Source: CAZAAW01 sp964483325 (GTDB taxonomy: Bacteria; Pseudomonadota; Alphaproteobacteria; Rhizobiales; Kaistiaceae). Taken from it: 64,000 nt of DNA. The notes beneath the pieces were generated by a model that saw nothing but the letters and a program-made list of their open reading frames with translations, ran no database searches and was not told the origin of the DNA. This document shows positions 9,733 through 19,767 of the stretch, piece after piece (the first letter of the stretch is position 1; every line of letters begins with the position of its first letter). The translations under genes and the position numbers were made by a program. The DNA lies in assembly GCA_964483325.1 (NCBI GenBank), contig CAZAAW010000006.1, positions 62,001 through 126,000 of the forward strand, written 5' to 3'.

Positions 9733-11039
9733 TGCAGACTTCGTTCAGCCTGGCGCAGCTTGCCGATCCGGATGTCAGCGAGTCGGAGAAGATCCTCCGC
9801 ACCTGCGTCCATTGCGGCTTCTGCACCGCGACCTGCCCGACCTATGTCCTGCTCGGCGACGAGCTCGATTCGCCGCGCGGCCGCATCTACCTCATCAAGG
9901 ACATGCTGGAGAACGACAAGCCGGCCAACGACCAGGTCGTCACGCATGTCGACCGGTGCCTGTCCTGCCTTTCCTGCATGACGACCTGCCCGTCGGGCGT
10001 CCATTACATGCATCTCGTCGACCATGCCCGCCGGCATATCGAGGAGACCTACAGGCGGCCCTGGTTCGACCAGTTCCTGCGTAATGTGCTGGCCTTCGTG
10101 CTGCCCTATCCGGGCCGCTTCCGCGCCGCGCTGTTCGCCGCCTCGATCGGCAAGCCCTTCACCGGCATCGTCCGCCGCATCCCGGGCCTGGCCCGTGTCG
10201 CGGCGATGATGGACCTGGCGCCCCGCCGGCCGACCGGCCGCTCGCTGGTCGAGGGCCCGGCCACCTACCGCCCCGCCGCCGGGCGCAAGGGCCGCGTCGC
10301 GCTGCTCACCGGCTGCGCCCAGCCGGTGCTGCGCCCGGAGATCAACGAGGCGACGGTGCGGCTCCTGACCCGCGCCGGCTACGAGGTGGTGCTGCCCAAG
10401 GGGGAGGGCTGCTGCGGCTCGCTGACCCATCACATGGGCCGCGAGGCCTCGGCCTTCGCCTTCGCCCGCGCCGATATCGACGCCTGGATCGCCGAGATGG
10501 ACGGCGACGGGCTCGACGCCATCGTCGTCACGGCCTCGGGCTGCGGCACGACGATCAAGGACTACGGCTTCATGTTCCGCGAGGATCCGCTCTATGCCGA
10601 GAAGGCGGCGCGGGTGTCGGCGATCGCCCGCGACATCACCGAGTTCCTCGAGCCGCTCGACCTCGGCGCGCCGGTGCAGCCGCACCGGCTGACGGTCGCC
10701 TACCATTCCGCCTGTTCGATGCAGCACGGCCAGCAGATCCGCACGGCGCCGAAGACGCTGCTGGCGCGCGCCGGCTACACGGTGCGCGACGTGCCGGAGG
10801 GGCACCTGTGCTGCGGCTCGGCCGGCACCTACAACATCATGCAGCCGGAGCTGGCGCGGCGGCTGCGCGACCGCAAGGTGCGCAACATCGAATCCACCCG
10901 CCCCGATGTCATCGCCACCGGCAATATCGGCTGCATCACGCAGATCGCCGGCGGAACCGAAGTGCCGATCGTCCACACCATCGAACTGCTCGACTGGGCC
11001 TATGGCGGTCCGGCGCCGGAACGTATGGCGGCTGCCTGA
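9732..11039 (+). CDS. glcF: Glycolate oxidase iron-sulfur subunit GlcF
   Basis: Electron-transfer subunit of the glycolate dehydrogenase, passing electrons from the flavin subunits to the membrane quinone pool. Two 4Fe-4S ferredoxin motifs are intact: C25-x2-C28-x2-C31-x3-C35 and C77-x2-C80-x2-C83-x3-C87. Two cysteine-rich CCG domains follow, GCCGSLTHH (about 227) and LCCGSAG (about 359). The 435-residue length is normal. The start overlaps the glcE stop (TGATG). Malate synthase follows after 98 bp. Confidence 0.95.
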   Translation: MQTSFSLAQLADPDVSESEKILRTCVHCGFCTATCPTYVLLGDELDSPRGRIYLIKDMLENDKPANDQVVTHVDRCLSCLSCMTTCPSGVHYMHLVDHARRHIEETYRRPWFDQFLRNVLAFVLPYPGRFRAALFAASIGKPFTGIVRRIPGLARVAAMMDLAPRRPTGRSLVEGPATYRPAAGRKGRVALLTGCAQPVLRPEINEATVRLLTRAGYEVVLPKGEGCCGSLTHHMGREASAFAFARADIDAWIAEMDGDGLDAIVVTASGCGTTIKDYGFMFREDPLYAEKAARVSAIARDITEFLEPLDLGAPVQPHRLTVAYHSACSMQHGQQIRTAPKTLLARAGYTVRDVPEGHLCCGSAGTYNIMQPELARRLRDRKVRNIESTRPDVIATGNIGCITQIAGGTEVPIVHTIELLDWAYGGPAPERMAAA

Positions 11040-11137
11040 CAATTCGCCTTGCCGGGTTCAGTTCTGCCTCCCTTTGTGCCAAGAGAGGGCTGGGGAGTTG
11101 TCAGAAAAAAAGACCTCAGCATGGAGAACGGGTTCCA

Positions 11138-12742
<1,605 letters not shown>

Positions 12743-12764
12743 TCCCGGCGGCGCGCCGGCATCG

Positions 12765-12802
12765 AAAGGGCGATCGCCGGTTGGCGGTCGCCCTTTTTCT
12801 TT
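12765..12802 (+). terminator. Terminator after malate synthase
   Basis: Near-perfect 14-bp stem AAAGGGCGATCGCC / GGCGGTCGCCCTTT (one G-T wobble) with a GGTT loop, followed by TTCTTT. It separates the glc-aceB operon from the convergent minus-strand genes. Confidence 0.88.
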
Positions 12803-12806
12803 GGCG

Positions 12807-13217
12807 TCAGGCGTCGGCGGCGACCGTGATGACGCCTTCGATGACCGTCGGGTCGCCTTCGAAGAAATCATGCCCGTTGGCCGTCAGCCACTCGCCGGCC
12901 CGGCGCGTCGACTCGTCCGCGCCGGCCTTCTCGGAGAAGGTGCCGATGAACACCCCGGTGCCGGAATCGTCGCTGGTTCCGGTGTAGGAGACGAAGCCCG
13001 GGATCGTCCGGATCAGCGGGATGTAGCCCTCGTCGATTGTCTTCATGATGTCGTCGGCGCTGACGCCGCTCTTCAGCTTGCGGATGCGCACGACGACATA
13101 CTGGCCGGCCGCCGGTCCGGCTGCCCGGGCAGCGGATGGCAGCGCCGCGACGCCGAGCAGGGATGCAAAGGCGGCGACGCCGCCGGCGAGCAGCGCCGTA
13201 CGTCTTGTTTCGTCCAT
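12807..13217 (-). CDS. Tat-exported small protein, dimeric alpha-beta barrel-like
   Basis: A 136-residue protein with a twin-arginine signal: TRR at residues 4-6, then a long hydrophobic stretch and an AARA cleavage site near residue 32. The mature part starts with QYVVVRIRKLKSG and contains IPGFVSYTG (about 73-81). That strand-helix layout resembles the ABM/DABB barrel fold, but I cannot assign a ligand or reaction. It lies downstream of an MFS exporter on the same strand with a 104-bp gap. The function is unknown; export as a folded protein is inferred from the RR motif. Confidence 0.7.
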   Translation of the reverse strand: MDETRRTALLAGGVAAFASLLGVAALPSAARAAGPAAGQYVVVRIRKLKSGVSADDIMKTIDEGYIPLIRTIPGFVSYTGTSDDSGTGVFIGTFSEKAGADESTRRAGEWLTANGHDFFEGDPTVIEGVITVAADA

Positions 13218-13321
13218 GGCTGTCCTCCCCCGAACCCGTGCGGCAGGACAAGGCCAATCCCGTCCGGCCGCGGGTCGCAGCCGGACTGGTAGCACGGCAG
13301 GCGCGCCGGATGGAGAGGCGG

Positions 13322-14773
13322 CTAGGCGGCCGGGGCCGCCGCGTCGCGGCCGCGCAGGGGGACTTCCTTCATCGCCAGCAGGCAGAACCAGGCGATCATC
13401 AGCGACAGGGCGATGGTCGCGAAGACGGCGCCGTAAGGCCCGGCGAGCTCCGGGTGGCCGGGGACGGCGATTGCCGTCTCGCCTGCCATGTCGCGGCCGA
13501 ACAGGATGGCGCCGAGCACCGCCACCATGACGGCGCCGCCGAGCAGGCGGGCGAAATTGGCGATGCCGGTGGCAACGCCCAGCCGGTGCAGCGGCACGGC
13601 ATTCTGGATGCTCGTCGTGCCGACCGGATAGACCGTGCCGGTGCTGAGGCCGATGACGATGACCAGGATCTCGATCAGCCACATCGACGGCGCGAACGGC
13701 CAGAAGGCGAGGAGCAGCGTCGCCGCGGCGCCGAGCGGCAGCCCGACCAGCGGCGGCAGCTTGTAGTGCCGCACATGCGTCATGGCGCGGCCGGTCAGCG
13801 TCGCACCGACGACGGTGGCGCCCATCAGGCCGACCATGGCAAGGCCCGACTGACCGGCGGTGAGGCCGAGCACGGCCTCGAAATAGAGCGGCACGTAGAT
13901 CGACAGGCCGATCATGCCGCCGACGGCGAAGAAGGTCATGCCGACGCCGCTGCTGACCACCGGGTTGAGCACCACGTCGAGCGGCAGGAAGGGCTCCGGC
14001 GCGGCGCGCTGGCGCAGGATGAAGGCCACCCAGGCGAGGACGCAGAGCACCAGCAGCCCGATGATCTGCACCGACGCCCAGGCATAGGCCGAGCCGCCCC
14101 AGGAGAGGGCCAGCAGCAGCGCCGTCGTGCCGGCGACCATCAGCGCCGCGCCGGCATAGTCGATGCGGTGCGGCTGCTCGTGGCGCGGCAGCTTGCGCAG
14201 CAGCCGGTCGATCATCAGGAGGGCAAGACCGGCGAGCGGCAGGTTGATCCAGAAGATCAGCGACCAGTGCAGGTTCTGGGCGAAGAAGCCGCCCAGCACC
14301 GGGCCGGCGAGATTGGCCGCCATGTAGACGGCGCCGATATAGCCCTGGTAGCGGCCGCGTTCGCGCGGCGCCACGACATCGCCGATGATCGTCTGCGCCA
14401 GCGACACAAGCCCGCCGCCGCCGAGGCCCTGAATGCCGCGGGCGACGATCAGCACCAGCATCGTCGGCGACAGGGCGCACAGCACCGAGCCGAACAGGAA
14501 GATGCCGATCGCCGACAGCATGACGGCGCGGCGGCCGAAAATGTCGGCGAGCTTGCCGTAGACGGGCGTCACGACCGTCGAGGTGAGGAGATAGGCCGTG
14601 ACGATCCAGGGCAGGTTGGCGACGTCATTGAGGTCGCGGCCGATGGTCGGCAGCGCCGTGGCGACGATCGTCTGGTCGAGCGATGCCAGGAACGTCGCCA
14701 GCATCACGCCAAGAATGATTCGGCGGGCCTCGGTGTGACCCGGCAGCGCGGTGGCGGCTACGGTCTGGTCCAT
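13322..14773 (-). CDS. MFS drug exporter, DHA2 (EmrB/QacA) family
   Basis: A 483-residue integral membrane protein of about 14 hydrophobic segments. It has the DHA2 markers LASLDQTIVATALPTI in the first helix (motif D1-like), GKLADIFGRR (motif A, loop 2-3), ARGIQGLGGG (motif B) and GPVLGGFF (motif C, antiporter-specific). Members export drugs or toxic metabolites with proton antiport. No EmrA-type adaptor or TetR/MarR regulator is adjacent, so substrate and regulation are unknown. Confidence 0.92.
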   Translation of the reverse strand: MDQTVAATALPGHTEARRIILGVMLATFLASLDQTIVATALPTIGRDLNDVANLPWIVTAYLLTSTVVTPVYGKLADIFGRRAVMLSAIGIFLFGSVLCALSPTMLVLIVARGIQGLGGGGLVSLAQTIIGDVVAPRERGRYQGYIGAVYMAANLAGPVLGGFFAQNLHWSLIFWINLPLAGLALLMIDRLLRKLPRHEQPHRIDYAGAALMVAGTTALLLALSWGGSAYAWASVQIIGLLVLCVLAWVAFILRQRAAPEPFLPLDVVLNPVVSSGVGMTFFAVGGMIGLSIYVPLYFEAVLGLTAGQSGLAMVGLMGATVVGATLTGRAMTHVRHYKLPPLVGLPLGAAATLLLAFWPFAPSMWLIEILVIVIGLSTGTVYPVGTTSIQNAVPLHRLGVATGIANFARLLGGAVMVAVLGAILFGRDMAGETAIAVPGHPELAGPYGAVFATIALSLMIAWFCLLAMKEVPLRGRDAAAPAA

Positions 14774-14950
14774 TGCTACAGCTTGCGGCTCGGCCCCGCG
14801 AAAGGAAAGAGCGAAGGCCGCCTGTCGGATCGACCCGCGATACGCCGGCCGGCTCCGCTATGCAACCGCGACAGGGAAGGGCGGGCGCCGCCGCGACGTT
14901 GAAGCCCGGCAGCGGCGCCCTGCGCCAGATACGGCCTGGAGAGATCCGGC

Positions 14951-15709
14951 CTAGAGGACGACCACCTTGGCGCCGACGCGGGCGCGGCTGTAGAGGTCGA
15001 TGACGTCGGCATTGACCAGGCGGATGCAGCCCGAGGAGACGTTGAGGCCGATGCTCCACGGCTCGTTGGTGCCGTGGATGCGGAACAGCGTGTCGCGGCC
15101 GCCGTCATAGAGATAGAGCGCCCGGGCGCCGAGCGGGTTGCTCTCGCCGCCCGGCATGCTGACCGGCAGGTTGCGGCCGCGCCGCCGCTCGCGCTCGCGC
15201 ATCTGCGCCGGCGGCGTCCAGGTCGGCCATTCCGCCTTGCGGCCGACATGCACCGTGCCGTGCCAGCCGAAGCCCTCGCGCCCGACGCCGACGCCGTAGC
15301 GCATGGCGCGCCCGTCGCCCATGACGAGGTAGAGGAACTTGTTGCGCGTATCGATGACGATCGTGCCCGGCTTCTCGCGGGTCGAATAGCGCACCATCTG
15401 GCGGCGGTATTGCGCCGGGACGATGCGCTGGCGGCTCACCTGCTCGGGATAGAGGCCGGCGGGCGGCTGGCTGCTGCGGAAGAAATTGAAGAAGCCGCCG
15501 CTGCGCTCCTGGGCGGCCGGCGCCGGCCGGGCGCGGCGGGCATTCGGGTTGGCGATGTCGGCCGGCGGACGCGGCTGGGCGCCGGTCTCGGCATTGCGGA
15601 AGATGCTGAACAGCGGCCGGTCCTGCGCCAGCGCCGGTTCGGCCATCAGCACGGCGGCCAGGGCCAGCACGGCCGCCTGTCGCTGTCTCACCGTCTTGAA
15701 CAAATCCAT
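14951..15709 (-). CDS. L,D-transpeptidase (YkuD domain), exported
   Basis: Periplasmic peptidoglycan-remodelling enzyme forming 3-3 cross-links or attaching proteins to peptidoglycan. The ATG at 15709 gives MDLFKTVRQRQ, a hydrophobic signal peptide and an ALA cleavage site near residue 29. A low-complexity proline/arginine linker follows, then the YkuD domain (about 115-252). The catalytic HGTNEP...SSGCIRL motif puts His at 212 and the nucleophile Cys at 228. The domain ends at the C-terminus, as in short periplasmic family members. It appears monocistronic. Confidence 0.93.
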   Translation of the reverse strand: MDLFKTVRQRQAAVLALAAVLMAEPALAQDRPLFSIFRNAETGAQPRPPADIANPNARRARPAPAAQERSGGFFNFFRSSQPPAGLYPEQVSRQRIVPAQYRRQMVRYSTREKPGTIVIDTRNKFLYLVMGDGRAMRYGVGVGREGFGWHGTVHVGRKAEWPTWTPPAQMRERERRRGRNLPVSMPGGESNPLGARALYLYDGGRDTLFRIHGTNEPWSIGLNVSSGCIRLVNADVIDLYSRARVGAKVVVL

Positions 15710-15905
15710 GTGCTTCAACCCCGTGTCCCGTGAACCTCGACGATAGGAAACCCGCCGCTTGCCGACAATGCGCGCCGCCTCACGCTTCGGTGAGACGGAT
15801 GGCGGGTTTTCAACGGCAGGATAGCCCGCCGGCCGCAAACGAAAGGTGAACAGCGGCGGCGGATGGGTTAGGCTCGCCGCGCTTGCCGACGATGCGGAGG
15901 AGATG

Positions 15906-16544
15906 ATGGCGGTGACGGAGGACGGGCTGGTTGTCGGCGCCGACGGACGGGTCCGCTGCTGGTGGCATGGCGGGCTGCCCGACTACGAGGCCTATCACGA
16001 CAAGGAATGGGGCCGGCCGGTCGGCGACGACCGCACGCTGTTCGAGAAGCTCTGCCTGGAGGGCTTCCAGTCCGGCCTGTCGTGGCTGACGATCCTGCGC
16101 AAGCGCGAGGCTTTCCGGCGCGGCTTCGCCAATTTCGACATCGCCACGGTGGCGCGCTACGGCGCCGCCGATGTCGAGCGCCTGCTCGGCGATGCCGGCA
16201 TCGTCCGCCATCGCGGCAAGATCGAATCGGTCATCAACAATGCCCGCCGGGCGATCGAGCTGACGGAAAAGGAGGGCTCGCTCGCCGCCTTCATCTGGCG
16301 ATACGAGCCGGATGCTTCGGCGCGTCCGGCGCGCGTCGACAGGGCAGGGCTCGCCGCCATGCCGGCGACGGCGGCCTCGGCGGCCCTGTCGAAGGATCTC
16401 AAGAAGCGCGGCTGGAGCTTCGTCGGCCCGACGACGGTCTATGCCTTCATGCAGGCGATGGGCCTCGTCAACGACCACCTGGAAGGCTGCTGGTGCCGCG
16501 GCCCTGTCGAGGAAGAACGGGCGCGCTTCAGGCGCCCGGCGTAG
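15906..16544 (+). CDS. tag: DNA-3-methyladenine glycosylase I
   Basis: Excises 3-methyladenine from alkylated DNA. The 212-residue protein contains the Tag core RCWWHGGLPDYEAYHDKEWG (17-36), with zinc ligands C18, H31, H191 and C195 matching the family's Cys/His/His/Cys set, and FQSGLSWLTILRKREAFR (about 54-71) in the base pocket. GGAGG at 15896-15900 favours the ATG at 15906 over the adjacent ATG at 15903. It is divergent from the L,D-transpeptidase and not linked to alkB or ada here. Confidence 0.94.
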   Translation: MAVTEDGLVVGADGRVRCWWHGGLPDYEAYHDKEWGRPVGDDRTLFEKLCLEGFQSGLSWLTILRKREAFRRGFANFDIATVARYGAADVERLLGDAGIVRHRGKIESVINNARRAIELTEKEGSLAAFIWRYEPDASARPARVDRAGLAAMPATAASAALSKDLKKRGWSFVGPTTVYAFMQAMGLVNDHLEGCWCRGPVEEERARFRRPA

Positions 16545-16587
16545 CGTCCGCACTCGGCCCCGGCACGGAACGCCATCGCACCAGCTG

Positions 16588-16718
16588 CGTCATGCCCGGG
16601 CGAAGACCCGGGCATCCACGCGAACATTGCGGACGCAGAAAAGGGCGCCTCGCGGACGACACTTCCTTCTGCGCCATCCGTGTTCGCGTGGATGGCCGGA
16701 TCAAGTCCGGCCATGACG
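16588..16718. repeat. REPIN-like inverted pair of REP elements
   Basis: Two about 38-bp units in inverted orientation. The left unit at 16588-16626 starts CGTCATGCCCGGGCG and ends CCACGCGAACA. The right unit at 16681-16718 starts TGTTCGCGTGGATGG and ends CCGGCCATGACG. Each unit carries its own hairpin (CCCGGGC/GACCCGGG; GGCCGGA/TCCGGCC). The middle holds a shorter complementary pair (ACGCAGAA/TTCTGCG). It sits in the 253-bp gap between tag and a convergent lipoprotein gene. A third copy of the left unit is at 24216-24253. Confidence 0.85.
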
Positions 16719-16797
16719 CCGATGGGGTGGGGACGGAGGTGCGAACCGCCCGGCGTTGCTCCGGCCGGCGTGGGACACGATCAGGCCTAGGTCCCGG

Positions 16798-17442
16798 TCA
16801 GAACGGCCACAGGTTGCGCAGGCTGAACTTGCCGCGCGGCTTGCCCGGCACCATGGCGTCGGTCGGGGCGTTCGGGTCCGGCTGGCGGAACTCGGCCGGC
16901 GGGTCGGTCAGGTAGCGGCGGACCGGGCGCCCCTCGGCGTCGTGGGAGCCGCCGCGATCGCCGCGGATCGAGGCGAGGCGTTGCGAGCCGGCGTCGTCCG
17001 GCTTGAAGTCCGGATTGCCGCGCTCCTCGTTCGGCTGCGCCTCGGCATTGCGCGGCAGGCGGAAGCCGGGATCGCGCCGGGCCAGATCCTGCTCCGACAT
17101 CGTCGCCTCGCGCCGCGCATTGGCCTCGCGCTGCCGGCGCGCCTGCACGTCGGGATCGTTCGGCCAGTTCGTGGAGGCGGCGACGTCATTGCTGCCGGGC
17201 GGCGGCAGATTGTTGCTCGGCGGCGTCACGAGGCCCGGCCGCGGCCGGTAGTCGATGTCGGGCCGGTCGTTGCCGCGCAGGCTGATCATGCCGGACACGT
17301 CGGTGATCGTCTGCAGCGAGGTGGGCGTGCCGGTGCCGTAGGTGATGCCGCCGCCGGCGCAGCCGGTGAGCGTCAGGCCGGACACGGAAATCGCCAGCCC
17401 CCAGCAAAGGGCGCGGACGGCGGATGGCGAGGTGACGATCAT
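16798..17442 (-). CDS. Predicted lipoprotein of the rhizobial YGTGT family
   Basis: A 214-residue protein with a type II signal peptide: a hydrophobic stretch, then the lipobox LTGC (Cys about residue 27). The mature N-terminus has GGITYGTGTPTSLQTITDVSG, then YRPRPGLVTPPS, a charged disordered middle and a basic C-terminus. The YGTGT/RPxLV pattern is what I recall of a conserved rhizobial lipoprotein usually found near lspA and M16 peptidases, and it may relate to the DUF3035/BamF-type group. That assignment is from memory. The start is the ATG at 17442; an upstream ATG at 17487 would place extra basic residues before the signal. It lies 101 bp downstream of ribF. Confidence 0.7.
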   Translation of the reverse strand: MIVTSPSAVRALCWGLAISVSGLTLTGCAGGGITYGTGTPTSLQTITDVSGMISLRGNDRPDIDYRPRPGLVTPPSNNLPPPGSNDVAASTNWPNDPDVQARRQREANARREATMSEQDLARRDPGFRLPRNAEAQPNEERGNPDFKPDDAGSQRLASIRGDRGGSHDAEGRPVRRYLTDPPAEFRQPDPNAPTDAMVPGKPRGKFSLRNLWPF

Positions 17443-17543
17443 CAAAGCTCCCGTCGTGGGTCGCAAGCGCGGCTTGCGGCCAGCCATGCCCGGGAACCGA
17501 AACTTGTCGGCAAACCCGGCGAAATTCCGGCTACTGCCGTCTT

Positions 17544-18605
17544 CTACGCGATAGGTGCGGGGCCAGCAACAGGGCCGGCCGGGGAGCCGGCAAGCAAGCC
17601 GGCAAGCGAGCCGGCGAGAGCCTGGTCGAGCTCCGTCCCCGGGCCGGCGGCGGCGAAGGCGGCGCGCGCCGCCGCCGAATCGAGGTCCATCCGGGCGATC
17701 AGCGCCTCGATCCCGTCGAAGCGCTCCTCCGGGCGAATCCAGGCGAGGAAGGTCACCGTCACTTCCTGGCTGTAGAGATTGCCGGTGTAGTCGAAGACAT
17801 GCACCTCGAGGATGGCCTCGCCATTGTCGAACATCGGCCGGCGGCCATAGCTGGCGACGGCCGCCATCGGCGGGCCGCCGGGCCTGGCGAGGGTCACGGC
17901 ATAGATGCCGTGGCGCAGCGTCGTCACCGTCGGCAGCACGATGTTGGCGGTGGGATAGCCGAGCTCGCGGCCGCGCGCATCGCCATGGACGACCGTGCCG
18001 CGGACGAACCAGCGATAGCCGAGCAGCCGGTTGGCGGTGGCGATGTCGCCCTCGCTCAGCGCCGTGCGGATGCGGCCGGAGGAATAGACCTCGCCGTCGG
18101 CTGCCGCCATCGGCGGCACGATCTCGACGGCGAAGCCCTCGCGCCGGCCGGCCTCGGCGAGCATCGCCGGCGAGCCGCCGCGGCCCTGACCGAAATGGAA
18201 GTCGTGCCCGACGACGACGCGGCGGGCGGCCAGCCGCTCGACGAGGATGCGGCTGATGAAGTCCTCCGCCGGCGTCGTCGAGAAGGCCCTGTCGAAGCCG
18301 ATCACCGCCACCGCGTCGATGCCGAGAGCGGCGAAGATGCGGTTGCGCGCATCCGGCGTGGTGAGGCGGAAGAACGGCGCCTCGGGGCGGAAGACGGTGC
18401 GCGGATGCGGCTCGAAGGTGAGGACGATGGCCGGGGCGCCCATGGTCCGGGCGTCGGCGACGGCGCGGTGCAGCAGGATCTGGTGGCCGAGATGCACGCC
18501 GTCGAAATTGCCGATCGTCACCGCCCCGCCCTTGAGCTCGGCCGGCACCGTGTCCGGCCCCGTCGCGGCAAGGGCGATCACCCGGACGGAGGAGGAAGTC
18601 GTCAT
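17544..18605 (-). CDS. ribF: Bifunctional riboflavin kinase / FAD synthetase
   Basis: Converts riboflavin to FMN and FMN to FAD. The 353-residue protein has an N-terminal nucleotidyltransferase domain with TIGNFDGVHLGHQ (about 30-42), HDFHFGQGRGG (about 132-142) and SSGRIRTAL (about 175-183). The C-terminal riboflavin kinase domain has GRELGYPTANI (about 210-220). The last about 25 residues are an unusual xxAG tetrapeptide repeat (SLAG, LLAG, SPAG, PVAG) beyond the kinase fold, encoded by 12-bp tandem repeats. The start at 18605 is chosen because it precedes the conserved core by the usual distance. Confidence 0.95.
   Translation of the reverse strand: MTTSSSVRVIALAATGPDTVPAELKGGAVTIGNFDGVHLGHQILLHRAVADARTMGAPAIVLTFEPHPRTVFRPEAPFFRLTTPDARNRIFAALGIDAVAVIGFDRAFSTTPAEDFISRILVERLAARRVVVGHDFHFGQGRGGSPAMLAEAGRREGFAVEIVPPMAAADGEVYSSGRIRTALSEGDIATANRLLGYRWFVRGTVVHGDARGRELGYPTANIVLPTVTTLRHGIYAVTLARPGGPPMAAVASYGRRPMFDNGEAILEVHVFDYTGNLYSQEVTVTFLAWIRPEERFDGIEALIARMDLDSAAARAAFAAAGPGTELDQALAGSLAGLLAGSPAGPVAGPAPIA
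17584..17619. repeat. 12-bp tandem repeats inside the 3' end of ribF
   Basis: Three consecutive near-identical 12-mers GAGCCGGCAAGC, AAGCCGGCAAGC, GAGCCGGCGAGA. A more divergent unit precedes them. They are in frame with ribF on the minus strand and encode alternating SLAG/LLAG-like tetrapeptides. Confidence 0.75.
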
Positions 18606-18687
18606 GCGCGCCTGAGCCGGAGAGGAAGGGGACGGAGAGCCTGGGGGAGCGGTAGCGGGCCGGTCAAGCCGCAACGGTGCCGCGGCA

Positions 18688-19557
18688 TCACCAGCCGAGG
18701 CGGGGCATGAAGGCGCGGGCGCTCATGCCGCGCTGGCGCAGCAGCGACCGGACGCCGGCGATCTCCTCGCTGGCGCTGCCATAGGAGCCGCGGTGGATGC
18801 CGGCGGTGATGAAGAGGACGTCGAGCCCGGCCTCGTTGGCGCCGCGCACGTCAGTCGGCAGGCCGTCGCCGATCGCCAGCACCGAGGCCGTGGCGACCGG
18901 CCCGCCGGCAATCGCCGCGATTCGCGCCAGCGCCATGTCGTAGATCGCCGGATAGGGCTTGCCGGCCATCAGCACCCTGCCGCCGAGCTCCTCGTAGCGC
19001 AGCGCCACCGCGCCGGCGCAGGGCAGGAGCGTCGTGCCGCGCTCGACGACGAGATCCGGATTGGGGCAGATCATCGCCACGCCGCGCGCCGCGAGTTCGC
19101 GCAGCAGCGGCACGTAGTCCTCGACCGTCTCGGTCTCGTCGTCGACGAGCCCGGTGCAGCAGGCGATGGTGGCCTCGGCCGCATCGGCAAGCGTCAGGTC
19201 GAGGCCGTCATAGAGCGACAGGTCGCGGTCCGGGCCGATATGGATGACGCGCGCGCCGCGATGCTCGTCGAGGATGAAGCGCGCCACGTCGCCGGAGGTG
19301 ACGACGGCGTCATAGGCCTCACGGGCGACGCCGATCTCGTCGAGCTGATCCAGCACCGGCCCGGTGGGGCGGGGGGCGTTGGTGATCAGGACGACCGGCC
19401 GGCCGCCGTCGCGGAAGGTGGTGAGGGCCGTCACCGCATCGGCGAACGGCACCAGACCGTTATGCACGACGCCCCAGACATCGCACAGCACGGCGGCATA
19501 GGACGCGGCGATGGCCGAGAGGCCCGCGATCGGTTCGGGATCGGGTCGGTTCAGCAT
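18688..19557 (-). CDS. HAD-superfamily phosphatase (TIGR01459, NagD-like)
   Basis: A 289-residue class IIA HAD hydrolase. Motif I is LCDVWGVVHNG (about 24-34), with the nucleophile Asp and a Trp instead of the second Asp, typical of this subgroup. Motif II is LITNAPRPTG (about 57-66), the motif III lysine lies in MAGKPYP (about 205), and motif IV is LAIGDGLPTDVRGANEAG (about 231-248). The alphaproteobacterial TIGR01459 group is of unknown substrate and commonly neighbours ribF, as here (82-bp gap, same strand). Confidence 0.88.
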   Translation of the reverse strand: MLNRPDPEPIAGLSAIAASYAAVLCDVWGVVHNGLVPFADAVTALTTFRDGGRPVVLITNAPRPTGPVLDQLDEIGVAREAYDAVVTSGDVARFILDEHRGARVIHIGPDRDLSLYDGLDLTLADAAEATIACCTGLVDDETETVEDYVPLLRELAARGVAMICPNPDLVVERGTTLLPCAGAVALRYEELGGRVLMAGKPYPAIYDMALARIAAIAGGPVATASVLAIGDGLPTDVRGANEAGLDVLFITAGIHRGSYGSASEEIAGVRSLLRQRGMSARAFMPRLGW

Positions 19558-19767
19558 GAGCGCCTCGCTAGGGTTTTGCCGCCGGGCGGTCAAGCCGGCC
19601 GGCCGCATCCCCCTGTGGCCATGTCGTCTTGTGGCCGTCTCCTGTGACAGGAGATCGGTGGGCCGGCGGCGCTCGTCACATACGCTTTGTTTACCCTGTT
19701 TGCTCAAACTCCCTTAACCAGCGCGCTCCGCCCGGAGCGGCGCCGCGGCGAGGGTCGGCACGTTCAG

